A stretch of 64,000 nt of DNA, taken from contig JADLZK010001351.1 of assembly GCA_015847255.1 (NCBI GenBank), positions 81,500-145,499 of the forward strand. The letters run 5' to 3'. Under the pieces are notes generated by a model. That model saw only the letters and a program-made list of their open reading frames with translations. It was not told the DNA's origin and ran no database searches. Positions 23,790-35,769 of the stretch are shown one piece after another. A program made the position numbers and the translations under genes. The DNA comes from Hyparrhenia diplandra (taxonomy: Eukaryota > Streptophyta > Magnoliopsida > Poales > Poaceae). Position 1 is the stretch's first letter, and each line of letters begins with the position of its first letter.

Positions 23790-25325
23790 GCTTCGAGCTC
23801 GACAGCAAGCATCGGCACCGTCACCCTCCTGCCCCAACCCCGGCGCCCCTCCATGAGCCGTGCGAAGGAGCCACGCCCACGCCTACTTCTTCTGGATCGC
23901 CACGACGTCGGCAACTGTGGGGATGACCAGGGAGCCCCTGGGCCCTCCGGCCGCAAGCGGCCCCTTTCTTTGTTGGACAAATTCGTCTCATCGGCGTCGA
24001 CAATGCTGCAGTTGGCGAGAGGCGCCAGGCCTCTAAACAAGGTCAATTTCGCCATGAACTACCCCGACAACGCCGACCAGCTCGCGCTCCCGCCGTGTGT
24101 GTGCCTGCGGAGGCTCCCGCTCGGCGGGACCCAATGCTTGATGAGCTTGTGGCCCCCCTTCGTCGCGCATCCATCTACCTCTTTGGTTGCTGAGGTGTCA
24201 AAGGTGTCCGGCCAGGAGCATGCGGCAGTGGGCCTGACACCGACCACACCCGCTGCCGCACCGATCACCGCTCCGATGCCCGTTGCTTGCGTGCCCACAA
24301 CATCTTCGATGGCGGCCTTCCTCGACTCTAGGATACTATCGTACAAGGAGCCTCTAAGCCCTGCCACGGAAGCATCTAGGAGGTTGATGACGACGGCATG
24401 ACAGCAGGATCCCCATGGGCTGCCCCCCCGCCGAGGCGTGGGTGGCGGATGATGGGGACGCTATGGCTCGCGCTAGGCGCGACGCCACAACAACGACAAC
24501 TCCGCTGTTGCGTTGCTGCTCGCTACATCGGCCTCGGTGACAACATTCATCGGCTCCGGTTTGTAGGACCCGCGACGACGATTGGACCCTATGTCGCGGT
24601 GACCGGCTAGCCGCCAAAGCGCCCTTCCGTGATCCAAACCGGGAGACAAGCGAACCGCGTCCCCCGAATAAGTGGGAGCATGGTGTGGTGGATTCTAATA
24701 CGCCGGACCCCCACTGTCACCATCAAGTTCGACGAGGCATTCGCCAAAATGTCCCTATCTACGAAGCGGGAATCGATGAGTGCATTGTACCCCGTGCGCG
24801 GTGCTCGCCGGACGAGGACTTCCGCTGGACTAGATGGATTGCACGAGGGACTGATTAGCCGTGCAGGTCGCGTCGGTCGTACATTAGTTTTATTCATTAA
24901 GACGCCACTCTAAGCTCCACCGTTTAAGCCGATGCTTTATGTAAGTTTGTTTGTTTGGCGTGTACTATGGCAGCTCACCGTTTAACGCATAAAGTCGTAT
25001 TTTAGACTCCATTTTCCGTTAAAGCAACATAAGCACACGCATGATTAAACTCGACCGCGTCCTTACGGGAGCCGACGTTGTATTGTCAGTATAGTTGGAA
25101 GTTAGATGTGTGGATGTCCAATAGATACCCTCCGGTTAAAAAATGAAACAAAAAGACAGAAATTTCAAAAATATTGAATCGTTAGTTCATTTGCTAAAAT
25201 CTACGAATATCTTTCATTAAAAAATCTACGAATGTCCAACTTCTATCTGCCTTTCATCTCTAGTTGTCGGAGACGCGGGACGGGCAGTCTGCTGGCCGGC
25301 TCAGCGCTTCAGCTGGATCGACGCG
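23790..25325. other. 1.5-kb insertion present only in unit 1
   Basis: Unit 2 passes directly from the equivalent of 23790 to the equivalent of about 25330. The block is GC-rich to about 24870, with one open frame (part of 23703-24401) of Ala/Pro/Ser-rich sequence and no known domain, then AT-rich. Termini were not resolved. It may be a captured or retroposed fragment. Confidence 0.45.
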
Positions 25326-26004
25326 GAATTGGTTTTGGCAAACCGCTCCCGGCTCCCCGTCGTCCGGTCCGAGAAACGACGGCACACGCGCCGCGCGTGG
25401 TATGCCAAGTTGCCTACTGCCGTGACTGACTGACTGGTCATTAATCCCCGTGCATAGAAAACAACAAGAGGAAAAGGAAACACTGTTGTGCCACAGGAAA
25501 AGGAAGAGGAAACAAGAAGAGGAAAAAGAGTCAAGCGAGGCTAACTATAAAACACCTATAAAAGTACAAAAGCTACCACACCAGAGCCTAGGGTTTGGAG
25601 AAAAAGCTTTTTCCGTGATTATATTAGACAAGAAAAACAGAATAAAAGTACAGAAAACAGAAAATTACATCCACTGCCTAGGGTTTGGAGAAAAACAAAC
25701 AACTATAAAACACCTACCACACCAAAGCCCCGGGACCAGAACCAGCTACCGAAACAGACTCCAAAAGCCTCCAAGTTCATATTGTGCTCTCACTGAGTGG
25801 CACCAATAACCTAATAAATGGTCCTGAAATGTGGTGACCGTATAAAGCTCTCATTCATATTCATTGATGAAACTGGTTGATAATCTGTTTGTTTTTGTGC
25901 TGAACAAAATATCTGATGGGTATGTACCAAACTTAGCGATGGACGAACGGTGCATTTCACATTGTGATGATGGTCCATGTGGCTTTTTGGGGATATAAGA
26001 GTTA

Positions 26005-26243
26005 CCCCTCCCGCCCCATTTGAGTTTGTCACGTTGGATTCGCGCCATCTTATTCGATCTTCGTCTTATTCAAATTTTTTACACAAATATAATTTATTTT
26101 GTTACGACTTATTTTATCAATGAAGGTACTTGAATATTGATTAATTTATTTTATGATTTACATAAATATTTTAAATAAGACGGATGGTCAAACATGAAAT
26201 TGAAAAGTCAAAAAACGACGAATTTCCGTAGGACGAGAGGGAG
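26005..26243. mobile_element. Stowaway MITE
   Basis: Ends CCCCTCCCGCCCC and GGACGAGAGGGAG with TA on both sides. The interior matches the element at 59153-59382 in inverted orientation (TTCGTCTTATTCAAATTTTT, GACGGATGGTCAAACATG). Unit 1 lacks it. Confidence 0.8.
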
Positions 26244-27086
26244 TAGTATAGTATAGGTTGCAGCCTTGAAAATGTCAGGAGCTAAGGAGAAGTGGCAATA
26301 TACAGTAAGGAAGCGGAGCGAAACATTCGTAATTCAATCGCTTGGATAGTAAGCAAACAAGTATCCGCTCTGACTCTGTCTCTGAATGCAAACAAGTAGT
26401 TGGCGATTCGCTATCATGTGTAATGGGCCAATTTCTACACGTAAGGACTTTCTTGACTGGGCCTGGGCTGTGCCAGAATGTGACGATCGAGCTAACGAAC
26501 ATTATGAATTTAGAGCCTATTTATTTGACTTGTAGGCTTTTAGATGTTTATTAGCTCAAAAGTTAGTTCCCCCTTCCCTTAGCCGCACAACAGTTTCTCC
26601 CTAGCTCAGTACAATCACGTAAGCTCCACCATTCTAGCCGGTTATTGTTGTCTATGTTCTGCCCGTGTTGGCCTATGGCAACTCACCATTAGATTATTGT
26701 TCACGCCTATAACTTATTCTAATTTCCCTTAATAAAGCACGTGGCAAGCATGCTTTCGAAAGAAAAAAAAAACTTCTAGTTGTTGCCTTTTCGCTCTTAG
26801 CTAATAAATTTTAAGTTTCTGGATCGGCACACAAAAGAAAGAAAAACATCTCTCCATGTGTCTTATTTTCCCAGAACCTAGCTTTATCCTCAACTTTTTC
26901 GAAAATAGCGAAAGGGCTCACGTGCCAAAGGCCGGAACGAGATCCTCTAAAGTTGACAAATCCAGCCTGTCTCTACAGTTTGATCTGAACCGTTGATTTT
27001 AGATCAAAGCGTGCCCTCAGAAAACTCAATTTAATAGGCCTGATACCGGCCCATGTGAGCCCATCACACCATCCGTGGCATTCTTA

Positions 27087-28155
27087 GGAAAAAGTCTACT
27101 TTCCGGACCTCCGCCAACTTTTTTGAAAAGTCGTTTTTGGTCACGGCTCCTCCATCGAGGACAAAAGCTCGTTCCCTCAACTTTTGAAACCGTGTCCGAT
27201 TTCGTCCCTCGGCGGTTTTGGACGGTGGTTTCGCTACAGTAATTCCGGTTTTGCTTCAGACCATCGTTCTGTGGTTTCGTTTTTTTTTTTTTAATTTATT
27301 CGCCGTGAATCTTTCAAAAATCATAGTAAATCACGAGAGAGAAAATTCATAAAATAGAAAATCCAATTTTGTTGGACTCCACATGAGTAGAGCCTACGCA
27401 ATGAATATATAATATGGTATACTTTAATATAAAATTTTTTGCTATGAAGGTTTTGCCTTTTTCTTTTTATTTAAAGGACTCAATATTTAAAAATCATAAT
27501 AAATTATAAAAAATCATAAAATTGAAAAAATAATTTTGCTAGACTCCACATGAGCATATTTACACAATAAAGATATATAGGTGTACTATTTAATTTATTG
27601 GCCGGGATCCATCGGGTTACGGCTCGCAAGCGACGCAGATCAAAACAACAAACCTAGCTAACCTAACCCGGCTAAAGAGCCACAGTAACTACGTCTTTGT
27701 GTTATTGAACAACTCATGCGGAGTCCAACAAAATTGAATTTCTTATTTTATAATTTTTCTGTAATTTACTATGATTTTTAAAGATTGACACAAATAAAAA
27801 AAAAGGCAAAACCAGTTCTAGCAAAAAACTTTGTACAAAAGTATATCATATTATATATTCACGGTGCCGCCTCTACTCATGTGGAGTCCAACAAAATTGA
27901 TTTTCTATTTTATGAATTTTCTGTGATTTACTATGATTTTTGAAAGATTCAAAGTAAAAAAAAAAAAAAAAACGAAACTCACGGTCACTGTAGCAAAACC
28001 GGCCAGATGTTGTGCAACCACCGTCCAAAACCGCCGTTGGGACGAAACCGCAGATCTGATTTTAAAAGGCCACAGGCTGGTTTTGTCCGGTTTTAAATTG
28101 AGGAGGACCAAAAGTTTTTTCTCAAAAGTTGAGGGACCAAAGCTAGACTTTTTCC
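27087..28155. mobile_element. long-TIR Mutator-like (MULE) foldback element
   Basis: Bounded by the 9-base direct repeat GCATTCTTA (27078-27086 and 28156-28164). The arms are inverted copies over about 350 bases, sharing GGAAAAAGTCTA, ACGGCGGTTTTGGACGGTGG (reverse strand in the right arm) and TTGTTGGACTCC. A 9-base duplication plus long terminal inverted repeats fits Mutator-like elements. No transposase is present, so it is non-autonomous. Confidence 0.85.
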
Positions 28156-28164
28156 GCATTCTTA

Positions 28165-29225
28165 TTCTCTCGTGACTCCGACCTCCGCCGCCGCCGCTGC
28201 AGCTCGTTCCCCAGGCGCACGGCTCCTCCATCGTCGGCGCTCGTTCCCCGCCCGCGCGCCACTAGTCCCGTCTTCTTCTAGCGCTGCACCAGATCGGGCG
28301 CTGCGTCCTCGCCAGGCACAGCGCGCGCCCTTCCGACCATCGTTCATCCACGCACGAGTTCGCCGACGAAGCTGCTACGCCGTGAAGCTGCTACGCCATG
28401 CTATTCTGGCGAGAGAGTTCGTCACCACGCCGGCGTTTACCTTCCCGCCACCGGGATGCCGGGATGCACGTGCAGGGGTGCCACCGGGAGTGCGAGACTG
28501 CGTCAAGCTCGCTGCAGGAATTCCTCCCGGTCAAGGCCCCGGCCCCGTCATCACCTACAGCTGCGAGGACATGATCACAAACGTCTGCCAGCGCAACTGC
28601 ACGCCGGCGTAGACTGCAGCTGGGATCCCGGCGTAGACACACCTTTTTTCTTCCATCTTCAATATGCAGGTTTTGTTTTCATTCGATCAAGCTCATGTTC
28701 TCTTCAGAGCTTCAATATCAGATCAACTTGAATCCATCAATTCCAGCAACATCCAGTCACCGAGGACAAAATCAAATTAGAACAACGCTTAAGTGCACAA
28801 CAAGAGATCACGTGAGTGCAGAATTCCATCTGCTTACCGATCGGGAGCATCACACCAGCAGAAATCTGATCCCAGTTCCCGGCGCTCGCCCCTGTCCAGT
28901 CTCGCGCCAAAAATTACTCACGGTGCCGCCTGTCCCGCGAGAACCAAAATGTCTACCTGTGCTCTGTTTCTGTGAAGGGTTGTGCTGGTATTGGGCCAAA
29001 GCCCAGCTAGCATAGGGATAGGGGGAGGCAGCAATTCTCAAAAAAAAAAAAAAAAAAAAAAAAATATGCTGTTGCTCACTTAGATGCAAATGAGCGGCCA
29101 GATGTTGTGCAACCGTAGAGAGAAGTTGGGAAGCCAACTGGAGAGGATCTGATTCCCAAAGGCCACAGGCTGGAGTGCCGCACCTTCATGCTCCAAGGGT
29201 TTCTCGGAGTTTTCCTCTCAAAAAA
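28165..29225. other. GC-rich block and A-tailed sequence, unit 2-specific
   Basis: 28170-28610 is GC-rich with an open frame (28172-28612) rich in Ala, Pro and Arg, ending with several cysteines; no known family. A run of about 24 A at 29041-29064, preceded by AATTCTC, looks like a retroposon tail with the SINE-type ending, but no target duplication was found. 29096-29180 shares a patch with the MULE right arm (AGATGTTGTGCAACC, AAAGGCCACAGGCTGG). Confidence 0.4.
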
Positions 29226-29897
29226 CTTTTCCAAAAATAGCTCGACTTGTTCATACTAGCTTCTGGCCTGCAGAACCCAGGAAAAAGGCTGACACAAATT
29301 AAAACAAATAGACCCTAAAAACATAAGGCTATCATATGGTGTCGTCGTCGGACGGACCATGTAGTTGGATCCATGCATATATGCATCCACGGGCGCAGCA
29401 ACTAATTGAATTTAGTTAATCTGCTGGATGCGTCGCCTTCATGCACGGTGGCGGCGTTGACATGATCACAGTGGCACCCGAGCCCGTCCGATGTCTGCCA
29501 TGCATGGACGATGACGGGGTGCAAGCTAGCTTTGCGTGGTGATGGCGTGCATGTGAAGGGAGAGGTTGAAGAGGAGCACGCCCTTATTACGCCGTGCGTA
29601 GCTACGGCCTGTAGGAGTACGTCAAGATATTTTTTCTAGTCCCGTGACCACCACACATTGATCACAGATGATCTGATTCTGATGGTCTGCTAGTTTGGTG
29701 TGTGTTCATTAATACATACATAGTGTTGAGAAATTCAGGGAAGTCATATATTTATTTCCAAACAACCATGTGGTGAAAACTGTTTAAACAATTATGCCAT
29801 ATCAGCTCTGCGAAGGAGAAGTTCTAGTGTTATCCGACAGTTTTCAACACATGGTAGCGAAGTAGAAGCAGGTGCACGCTGGACTAAAGAGAAGATC

Positions 29898-30826
29898 GAG
29901 CATCTCCAATAATAATACTTAAAAAATCAGCCCCCTTACATCTTAATTTAGGTAGCCACCTATTCTGCTACTATACTATGTAACAATACTGGCTACCTGA
30001 ATCAGGCCCCCTACTTCTTGATTTCGGTAGCCACCTATTCTGATACTACTCATTTTCTGTGGTCTCCTCCAACAATGCTACCTAAAACACACCCCAAAAC
30101 CATTCTCCTAGAGAATGACATATGGGACCTACATGTAATCCTCTCTCTGACTTCTTCTCGGGGAGCCGTTCACCGGCACCGCACAAGCCGCCAAGGCTAG
30201 CCTTTCGGCTAGGGCCGCGCCGTCGGAGCTGCGCCACCCGAGCGCCGCGCTGGGATGGGATTTGCCGGTGAGGTGCATAGAGCGAGACAGGTTGCGCCTT
30301 CGGTGAGGGTAGGCGGGGCGGGACGCATCCGCCGGGAGAGGGCGGCCCGGCGGGTGCGGGATGCACCATTAATGAGGGGCCTCGGGTAGGCCGGGGATAT
30401 GTTGTCCGGTCGTCGCGCTGGGGGCTCCACCAACGGCCGGCGATGGCAAAGGTAGTGCCTCAACGGCCATGCTAGATGGTGCAATGGCGGATGCGCCGTC
30501 GGGAGGGGGGGGGGGGCGTCAGTCGCCGGGTCCATCGGTGTTGAGGCAATAGAGAAGAAAGATGAAAAAAATTTGCGTACAATAGAGAAAGAAAGAAAAA
30601 AAATGTTGCGTACAATAGAGAAGAAAGATGAAAAAAAATGTGTGTGTGTTGGTGGTGGGGGGGGGGGGAGAGAGAGAGAGAGAGTAGGCGGCCAACATAA
30701 GTAGGTGGACTACGAGGGAAAAGTAGAGGGCCAACAAACATAGAAGCACTAGTATGGGCTCCGTTTGAGTTGGGTCTTTAGACTCCACTACCTAAATCTG
30801 GAGTGGAGGTCGTTTTGGAGATGCTC
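29898..30826. mobile_element. TIR element with GAGCATCTCC ends, GC-rich interior
   Basis: Begins GAGCATCTCCAA and ends GGAGATGCTC. Inner inverted motifs TTTAGGTAGC and CTACCTAAA lie near the two ends. Unit 1 passes across this point without it. The interior has GC-rich sequence and homopurine runs (G at 30507-30517, GA near 30668-30682). The target duplication is unclear, so the superfamily is left open. Confidence 0.55.
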
Positions 30827-31945
30827 TTGGAGCACCGGTAAATTTGAGGGCTCTAGTACAAACATTGTCGGAGTTTCTTTTTCCTTGATTTAGGTTGTGA
30901 GGGTTCAAAGTAATTATTGTGAGTGAGGTGACACTGTCGCATGTTATTTCACTCCTTCCGGTGGCAACGCGTCCAGTAGTGCGTACGGCTGGATTCTGTC
31001 AATGTGTAAGACGACGGTGGGCCGAAATGTCTCATCTCATAAGTACGAATATATATAACGAGACTGATCCACTCCATCCATCGATGGAGCCGACGTGCTA
31101 ACCACTGTGAATTAACAAGCTATACACTAATCCTCATTCGCCTTGGACTTATTGTGTGATAAGAATGAATACGATCCATCGACGGGTGTTTCGCAAATTT
31201 TGTGAAAAATATACGGTCGCCATCCTGCACGTACGTATATATACGGCACGGTACGTATGGTTGGAGCCTGGCCTGGGGCCTGTGGTTTTAATTGTGCCAA
31301 GATATTTCATACGTCTTGTTGCTCTCGCAATAAAAAACCGTTTGGTACTGCCGTACATCCGTACTGAGCGATGACTGATCAATGAGCACAGTGCCTCACC
31401 GGTACGTGTTGCTACCCTACAACACAAACAACAGGCATTGATAATACTGATGTTACGTGTAGCAAAGGCTCTTCCATTGCAGCATGGGTGCACGCCCAAA
31501 CTGATGGTACGTATTTTTCTTTTTTTTTCAGTTCATGACTGATAGATGTTCATCAGTCTCGGAAAATAGATTTGTTGGTTTGTATTATATACACGCGTCA
31601 TCTCATGACTGATGAGGCTATATATGGCCGTCCTGTTTGCAACAGTTTTTCAATTGGAAACCAGCTGTGAATTGAAACGTGATCTGTTTGATGGCCTCTG
31701 CTTAATTCTGAGCTCGACCGCGTACACCTTCCGGAATCATTTTCATCGATCGCACACAGGAATTGCGTCGTCCGGTCCGAGAAACGACGGCACACGCCAA
31801 TTGCCGTGACTGACTGACTGGTCACTAATCCCCGCTCCTAGAAAACAACAAGAGGAAAAGGAAACACTGTTGTCCCACAGGAAAAGGAAAAGGAAACAAC
31901 AAGAGGAATAGGAAATGGAAAAGAGTCAAGAGAGGCTGAACACTG

Positions 31946-33420
31946 ACAAGAAAATAAGTGGACATAATAAAAGTGCTTGACATGATCCTCTCCAAGCCTC
32001 TCATACAAGATTTTAGACAAGCAGGCACATGAGAGAGGCTTAGTCTCGATACTCCCCTCGTCTCTCCGCATCATTCCTAATTAAGCTTGCTAAGCTCTTG
32101 TCTTGTCAAATGGGTTTGCACATGAGAAGGTCCCAGTGAATACTTTTATGACACAATGACAACAAGGTGTATCTACACATGAAACTCTTAATTAACCTCC
32201 TCTGTTGTGTTGCGTGTCTCAAGTTGTTGTCCTTTACAAAGTAAAATATGCTTAGTGTCCTGCTTAATGAGGAGTTTAACCTGGTGGCCTTAAACCTGAA
32301 CATGGCCGGGCTGGGTGATGGGATGGCTTGACCAAGACTGTATGCTACCCGCTTGTCGTCAATTGACTTTATGTAATCACAACATAGGTTCCGAGGTTTG
32401 GTAATCTTGCGACTACCGTCTCTCGTCTGTGTAACAAAAAAAAAAAAAAAAAAAACTCTTTTCTGCTAAGTGAAAAATACACCCAGGTGCTATCGCGACA
32501 AAAACACAAAAAGTAGACATGCATCAGCACAAGATTTCCGAATGTGCGTGGTCCGTGCCGCGGACGGATGTTGCAGCGAGATTAGATTCATGCATGTGTG
32601 CTGTTATCTGGAGCCGGCAAGTTGCGACGGCGAAACGACGACGACGACACCGCGCGCAGGCTGCCCTGCCCTCTCGCTCGCTCATTGACTGGCTGACCCA
32701 GCCTTCGCTCTGCTGGCCACCGCCGCCGGTTTTGTCCGCGCGCGCTCAGCCCCATGTCGGCAGAGGAGGACAGGCCAGAGCCAGCAGCAGTCTGTCGGTC
32801 TCTCGCCTTTGTCCGCGAGCTGCAAGCAAGCACAAGTTGCCGCCGGCAACGGCAATCAACTCGCGGCCCCGGTGGACCGCCAAACAACTTGTCGGCCGAG
32901 GATCGGAGCTACCATGCTTGATACCTCACCACCAGTGCGGTGCGGCTCGTTGGCCCAATAATGGTCGGGCGCGCGAGACTTGCGCTTGCGCGACCTGCCA
33001 CTGTGAGGCCGGCCGGCCGGCCGTGTTGCCTGCCGAGCGTCCGAGCCCATATTCGTCACTAATGGCCGTGCGCCACTGTCACCATCGGCAGGCATCAGGT
33101 GGTGGGACGACGGGGCGAGAAATCGTGGCACCTCCCGTCGCTTTCGTTCAGTTCCATCCCATTCAGGTTCAGGTTCAGGCCGGCCCAAAGCAACGCAAAG
33201 TGCAGGCGGGCAGGCGTACGTGTTTTTCTTCTCTCGTCGCGCCGGCGAGCGAAAGGTACAGGCACTAGCTTAGCACTGTGCGTGCAGTCCGTGGGATCTT
33301 CTCATCCTTTCACGTCGCAAATCTTGGAGGAAAGCAAAGCAAAGCTTTGGGTGGGTTGGAGATATATACGATGCATCATCATCTGCTAGAATCTCGCTCG
33401 TGCTACTGTTCTAGTGCGTG
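31946..33420. other. intergenic: A-tailed insertion candidate and GC-rich block
   Basis: About 32186-32447 may be a small retroposon: AAACTCTT occurs just before it and after a run of about 20 A. 32519-33268 is GC-rich with a long open frame of low-complexity, Arg/Ala/Pro-rich sequence and no domain; it is not accepted as a gene. Confidence 0.35.
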
Positions 33421-34042
33421 ACATACAAGATGAACCGGATTGATTTGATTTTTATTTATTTATTTATTGATCCTAGGAAACTACTGTATTAGTAGGGTAA
33501 ATATAGTCGTAGTAAAGGTGATGACGTGCCCTTTTCTAAAAAAGGTGATGACGTGCTGCTCTTGTGTGATTCTTGGTGAATGAGTGAGTGAGGAGGTAAA
33601 ATCCAGTTGTCTTCCCCTCCCGATCTTCCTATGATCTATCTCCGATCTTTTTCACGGCGTGTGGTAATAATCTTTTCGTGTTCTTGACTGAGAGATGATA
33701 CTTTTTTGCTCAAAACGGCAAAATTGGGTTATCTCACTTCGATTTCAGCTGCAACTGTTAGAATCCAGCTGAAAGGGATATCCAATTGTCGCGTATTGCT
33801 TTGGTAAAAATTTCAGACTAGATGAGAAGTTTTCTGGTGTTAATCAAATCTATTCGTGTACGAAATATTAATTAATTTGTACCAGCCAGTGTAACGCTAC
33901 GACCACGAAACCTAAGGTGGATTCTCTCACGTGTGCCTATACTACCTTTCTTGTTTGCGGTAGTAAAGAAAAAGGAAAAAAAATATTATCACCTGATTTT
34001 TTGGGCCTATATCGAGGCAAAACAATAGAAAACAAAACCTAA
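33421..34042. other. unassigned AT-rich DNA
   Basis: Contains a short TTTA run (33450-33468) and a 17-base direct repeat, AAAGGTGATGACGTGCC-like, at about 33517 and 33542. Nothing else is recognised. Confidence 0.35.
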
Positions 34043-34317
34043 GCGGTCATTTGGTTTGAAACCAAAAATTTTGACGTGGTCAACCTTTTGGCAAAATCGG
34101 TGGCCAAAACGAAATTTCTTATCTATTCATTCACTTTGGTATTTACAGTCGGGACCCATAGTTTTTTTTCTACTGACTACGTGTTCTGGTGAACCGCCAG
34201 TGATTTTTTAGACCTGGCGCTAGAAAAAAAGGGTAGTGTACTAGTGAAACACTTATGGACCTGTGGATCGCCTAACTTTAGGTGTAGCGGACTATACTGT
34301 CCAACCAAACAGACCCT
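34043..34317. mobile_element. PIF/Harbinger (Tourist-like) MITE
   Basis: Ends GCGGTCATTTGGTTTG and CCAACCAAACAGACCC are imperfect inverted repeats of the GGGTCTGTTTGG type. TAA lies on both sides (34040-34042 and 34318-34320). No coding content. Confidence 0.6.
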
Positions 34318-35510
34318 TAAACTCGAGTGAACAGGAATCATGATCCACCACAAGATGTCTAACCAACTCACCTATCGTACTGACAATCACGCCCTTCCTT
34401 TCCACATGTACATATGCCGCCATGGCGCCCGTCCCGTACAGACTAACGGACCTATATTCCAGTGGCACGTTCTTGGCACGATCGATCTTTATTTCAGTGA
34501 ATCAGTGGCACGTTCTTGGCAGGATTGAGTTCGATCCTGCCGGTCTCCACGGGGATAAGTTCGCTTTGCCCCAACGCAACGTGACAGGCCGGGGCACCCA
34601 CACTGGGCGAGACGTGTCGCACTCCCCGTCCGCCGCTGCCGGCCGGCTTCGCCACGAATCCATCGATCGTGCGCTGTAGCTTTCGTGCTCGATCGATCTC
34701 CATCGGCTATCTCCTTTTCCTTTTCACGTGTTGATCAAAGCATGCCCGGCCCTCGACGTACAGGCACGCCGGCAGCGCCGCGGAGGTGGTGGTCGGCGTC
34801 GTCGTGCCGGTGTGTATAGCCCTGGACCACCGGGTGCCCGAGAGCGAGCTAGTGCGATGTGAAACCGCGAATGCGACCTCTGGTGCGCCGGCAGCCAAGG
34901 CCTGGCTAATTTGCCAGCCGGTAGTAGTATCTTTGTTAGATCGAACAACGGCCATGGCCATGGAGGTGTGGTCTTTTCATCTCCTGTTCAATCTTATATA
35001 TAAAGATGGAGTGTACGAAATGGAGCTTATACGAGCCTTTGTTTGCACTTTTTGTCGTCCTTATTACGGTTCCGACAGGAACTTTGAGGTAACAGGATCG
35101 AGCCTTTGGTTTTTGGTTCCACCATGGTTTGTGTTTAGATCCATTTTGGTACGTAAAATGTCATACCAGATACTCCGGCACCGATTTGAATTATTAAATG
35201 TGGATCAATTACAAAATCAATTATAGGTTTCGTCGGTAAGCTACGAGATAAATTTATTAAGCCTAATTAATTCATCATTAGAGCATAAGTTACTACAGCA
35301 TTTGTTTATATTTAGAGCTCCATGCATGTGTCGACATATCCGATGTGACACCTTTTGCGGTTTGCATTTTGAGATCTAAATAGGGCCTTAGTACTTCTGA
35401 CCCAAAAGATTTGACAGCTCGTTTTATTAAAAAACTGCATAAGCATTAAAAAATTGCATAAGCATAATCAACTTTAACTTATTTTTTGACGAATGTTTAT
35501 TTATAAAATA
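34318..35510. other. intergenic with a MITE-like block
   Basis: A 19-base direct repeat, CAGTGGCACGTTCTTGGCA, occurs at about 34460 and 34504. The GC-rich part (34550-34900) has no recognised gene. 35033-35387 has weak inverted ends (GAGCCTTTGTTTGC, AAATAGGGCC) and an interior (TAAGCCTAATTAATTCATCA) typical of rice miniature elements. Confidence 0.4.
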
Positions 35511-35769
35511 CTCCCTCCGGGATGATATTAGAATTCGTTTTGGACAAGGTTTGAGTCAAACATCGGAAATATAAATCATCAATAACTTTTAAGTTGTTGA
35601 GTTTGTAAATGTAAAAATTATATGAGTAGATTTGTCTTAAAAAATACTTTGATAAAAGTATACATATATCACATCTTCATAAATATTTTTATAATAATAA
35701 AAGGTTAAAGTTGTGTTTTGGAGACCGTGTCACTTTCCTAAACGACTTCTAATACCATCTCGGAGGGAG
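35511..35769. mobile_element. Stowaway MITE
   Basis: Starts CTCCCTCCGGGATG and ends CATCTCGGAGGGAG. The TA target duplication is at 35509-35510 and 35770-35771. Interior is AT-rich without coding content. Confidence 0.85.

Larger units (their letters stand above)
18827..25540 (+). repeat. tandem segmental duplication A, unit 1
   Basis: Colinear with 25774-31945. Matching anchors: 18827-19740 with 25774-26900; 19740-20150 with 29226-29780; 22840-23790 with 30845-31700; 25330-25540 with 31750-31945. Unit 1 alone carries the LINE at 21159-22762, the tail-only insertion at 19060-19094 and the block at 23790-25325. No conserved gene is found in either unit. Confidence 0.8.
25774..31945 (+). repeat. 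tandem segmental duplication A, unit 2
   Basis: Second copy of the unit at 18827-25540, starting TTCATATTGTGCTCTCACTGAG. It carries its own insertions: Stowaway (26005-26243), a 2.3-kb insert (about 26908-29225) containing a Mutator-like element, and a TIR element (29898-30826). Confidence 0.8.

Noticed and set aside
23703..24401. 232-residue open frame as a gene
   Set aside because: Its first 28 residues lie in duplicated DNA that reads differently in the sister unit, the rest is low-complexity, and no domain or splice support is seen.
28172..28612. 146-residue open frame ending in a cysteine-containing tail
   Set aside because: The Ala/Pro/Arg-rich composition follows GC content; cysteine spacing fits no family I know; no secretion signal.
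32519..33268. 249-residue open frame
   Set aside because: Biased, domain-free sequence in a GC-rich block; competing frames on the other strand are equally long.
34740..34960. Possible carboxylesterase fragment (VVVGVVVPVCIALDHRVP)
   Set aside because: Only a faint likeness to the YRLAPEH region; no oxyanion or catalytic motifs nearby.
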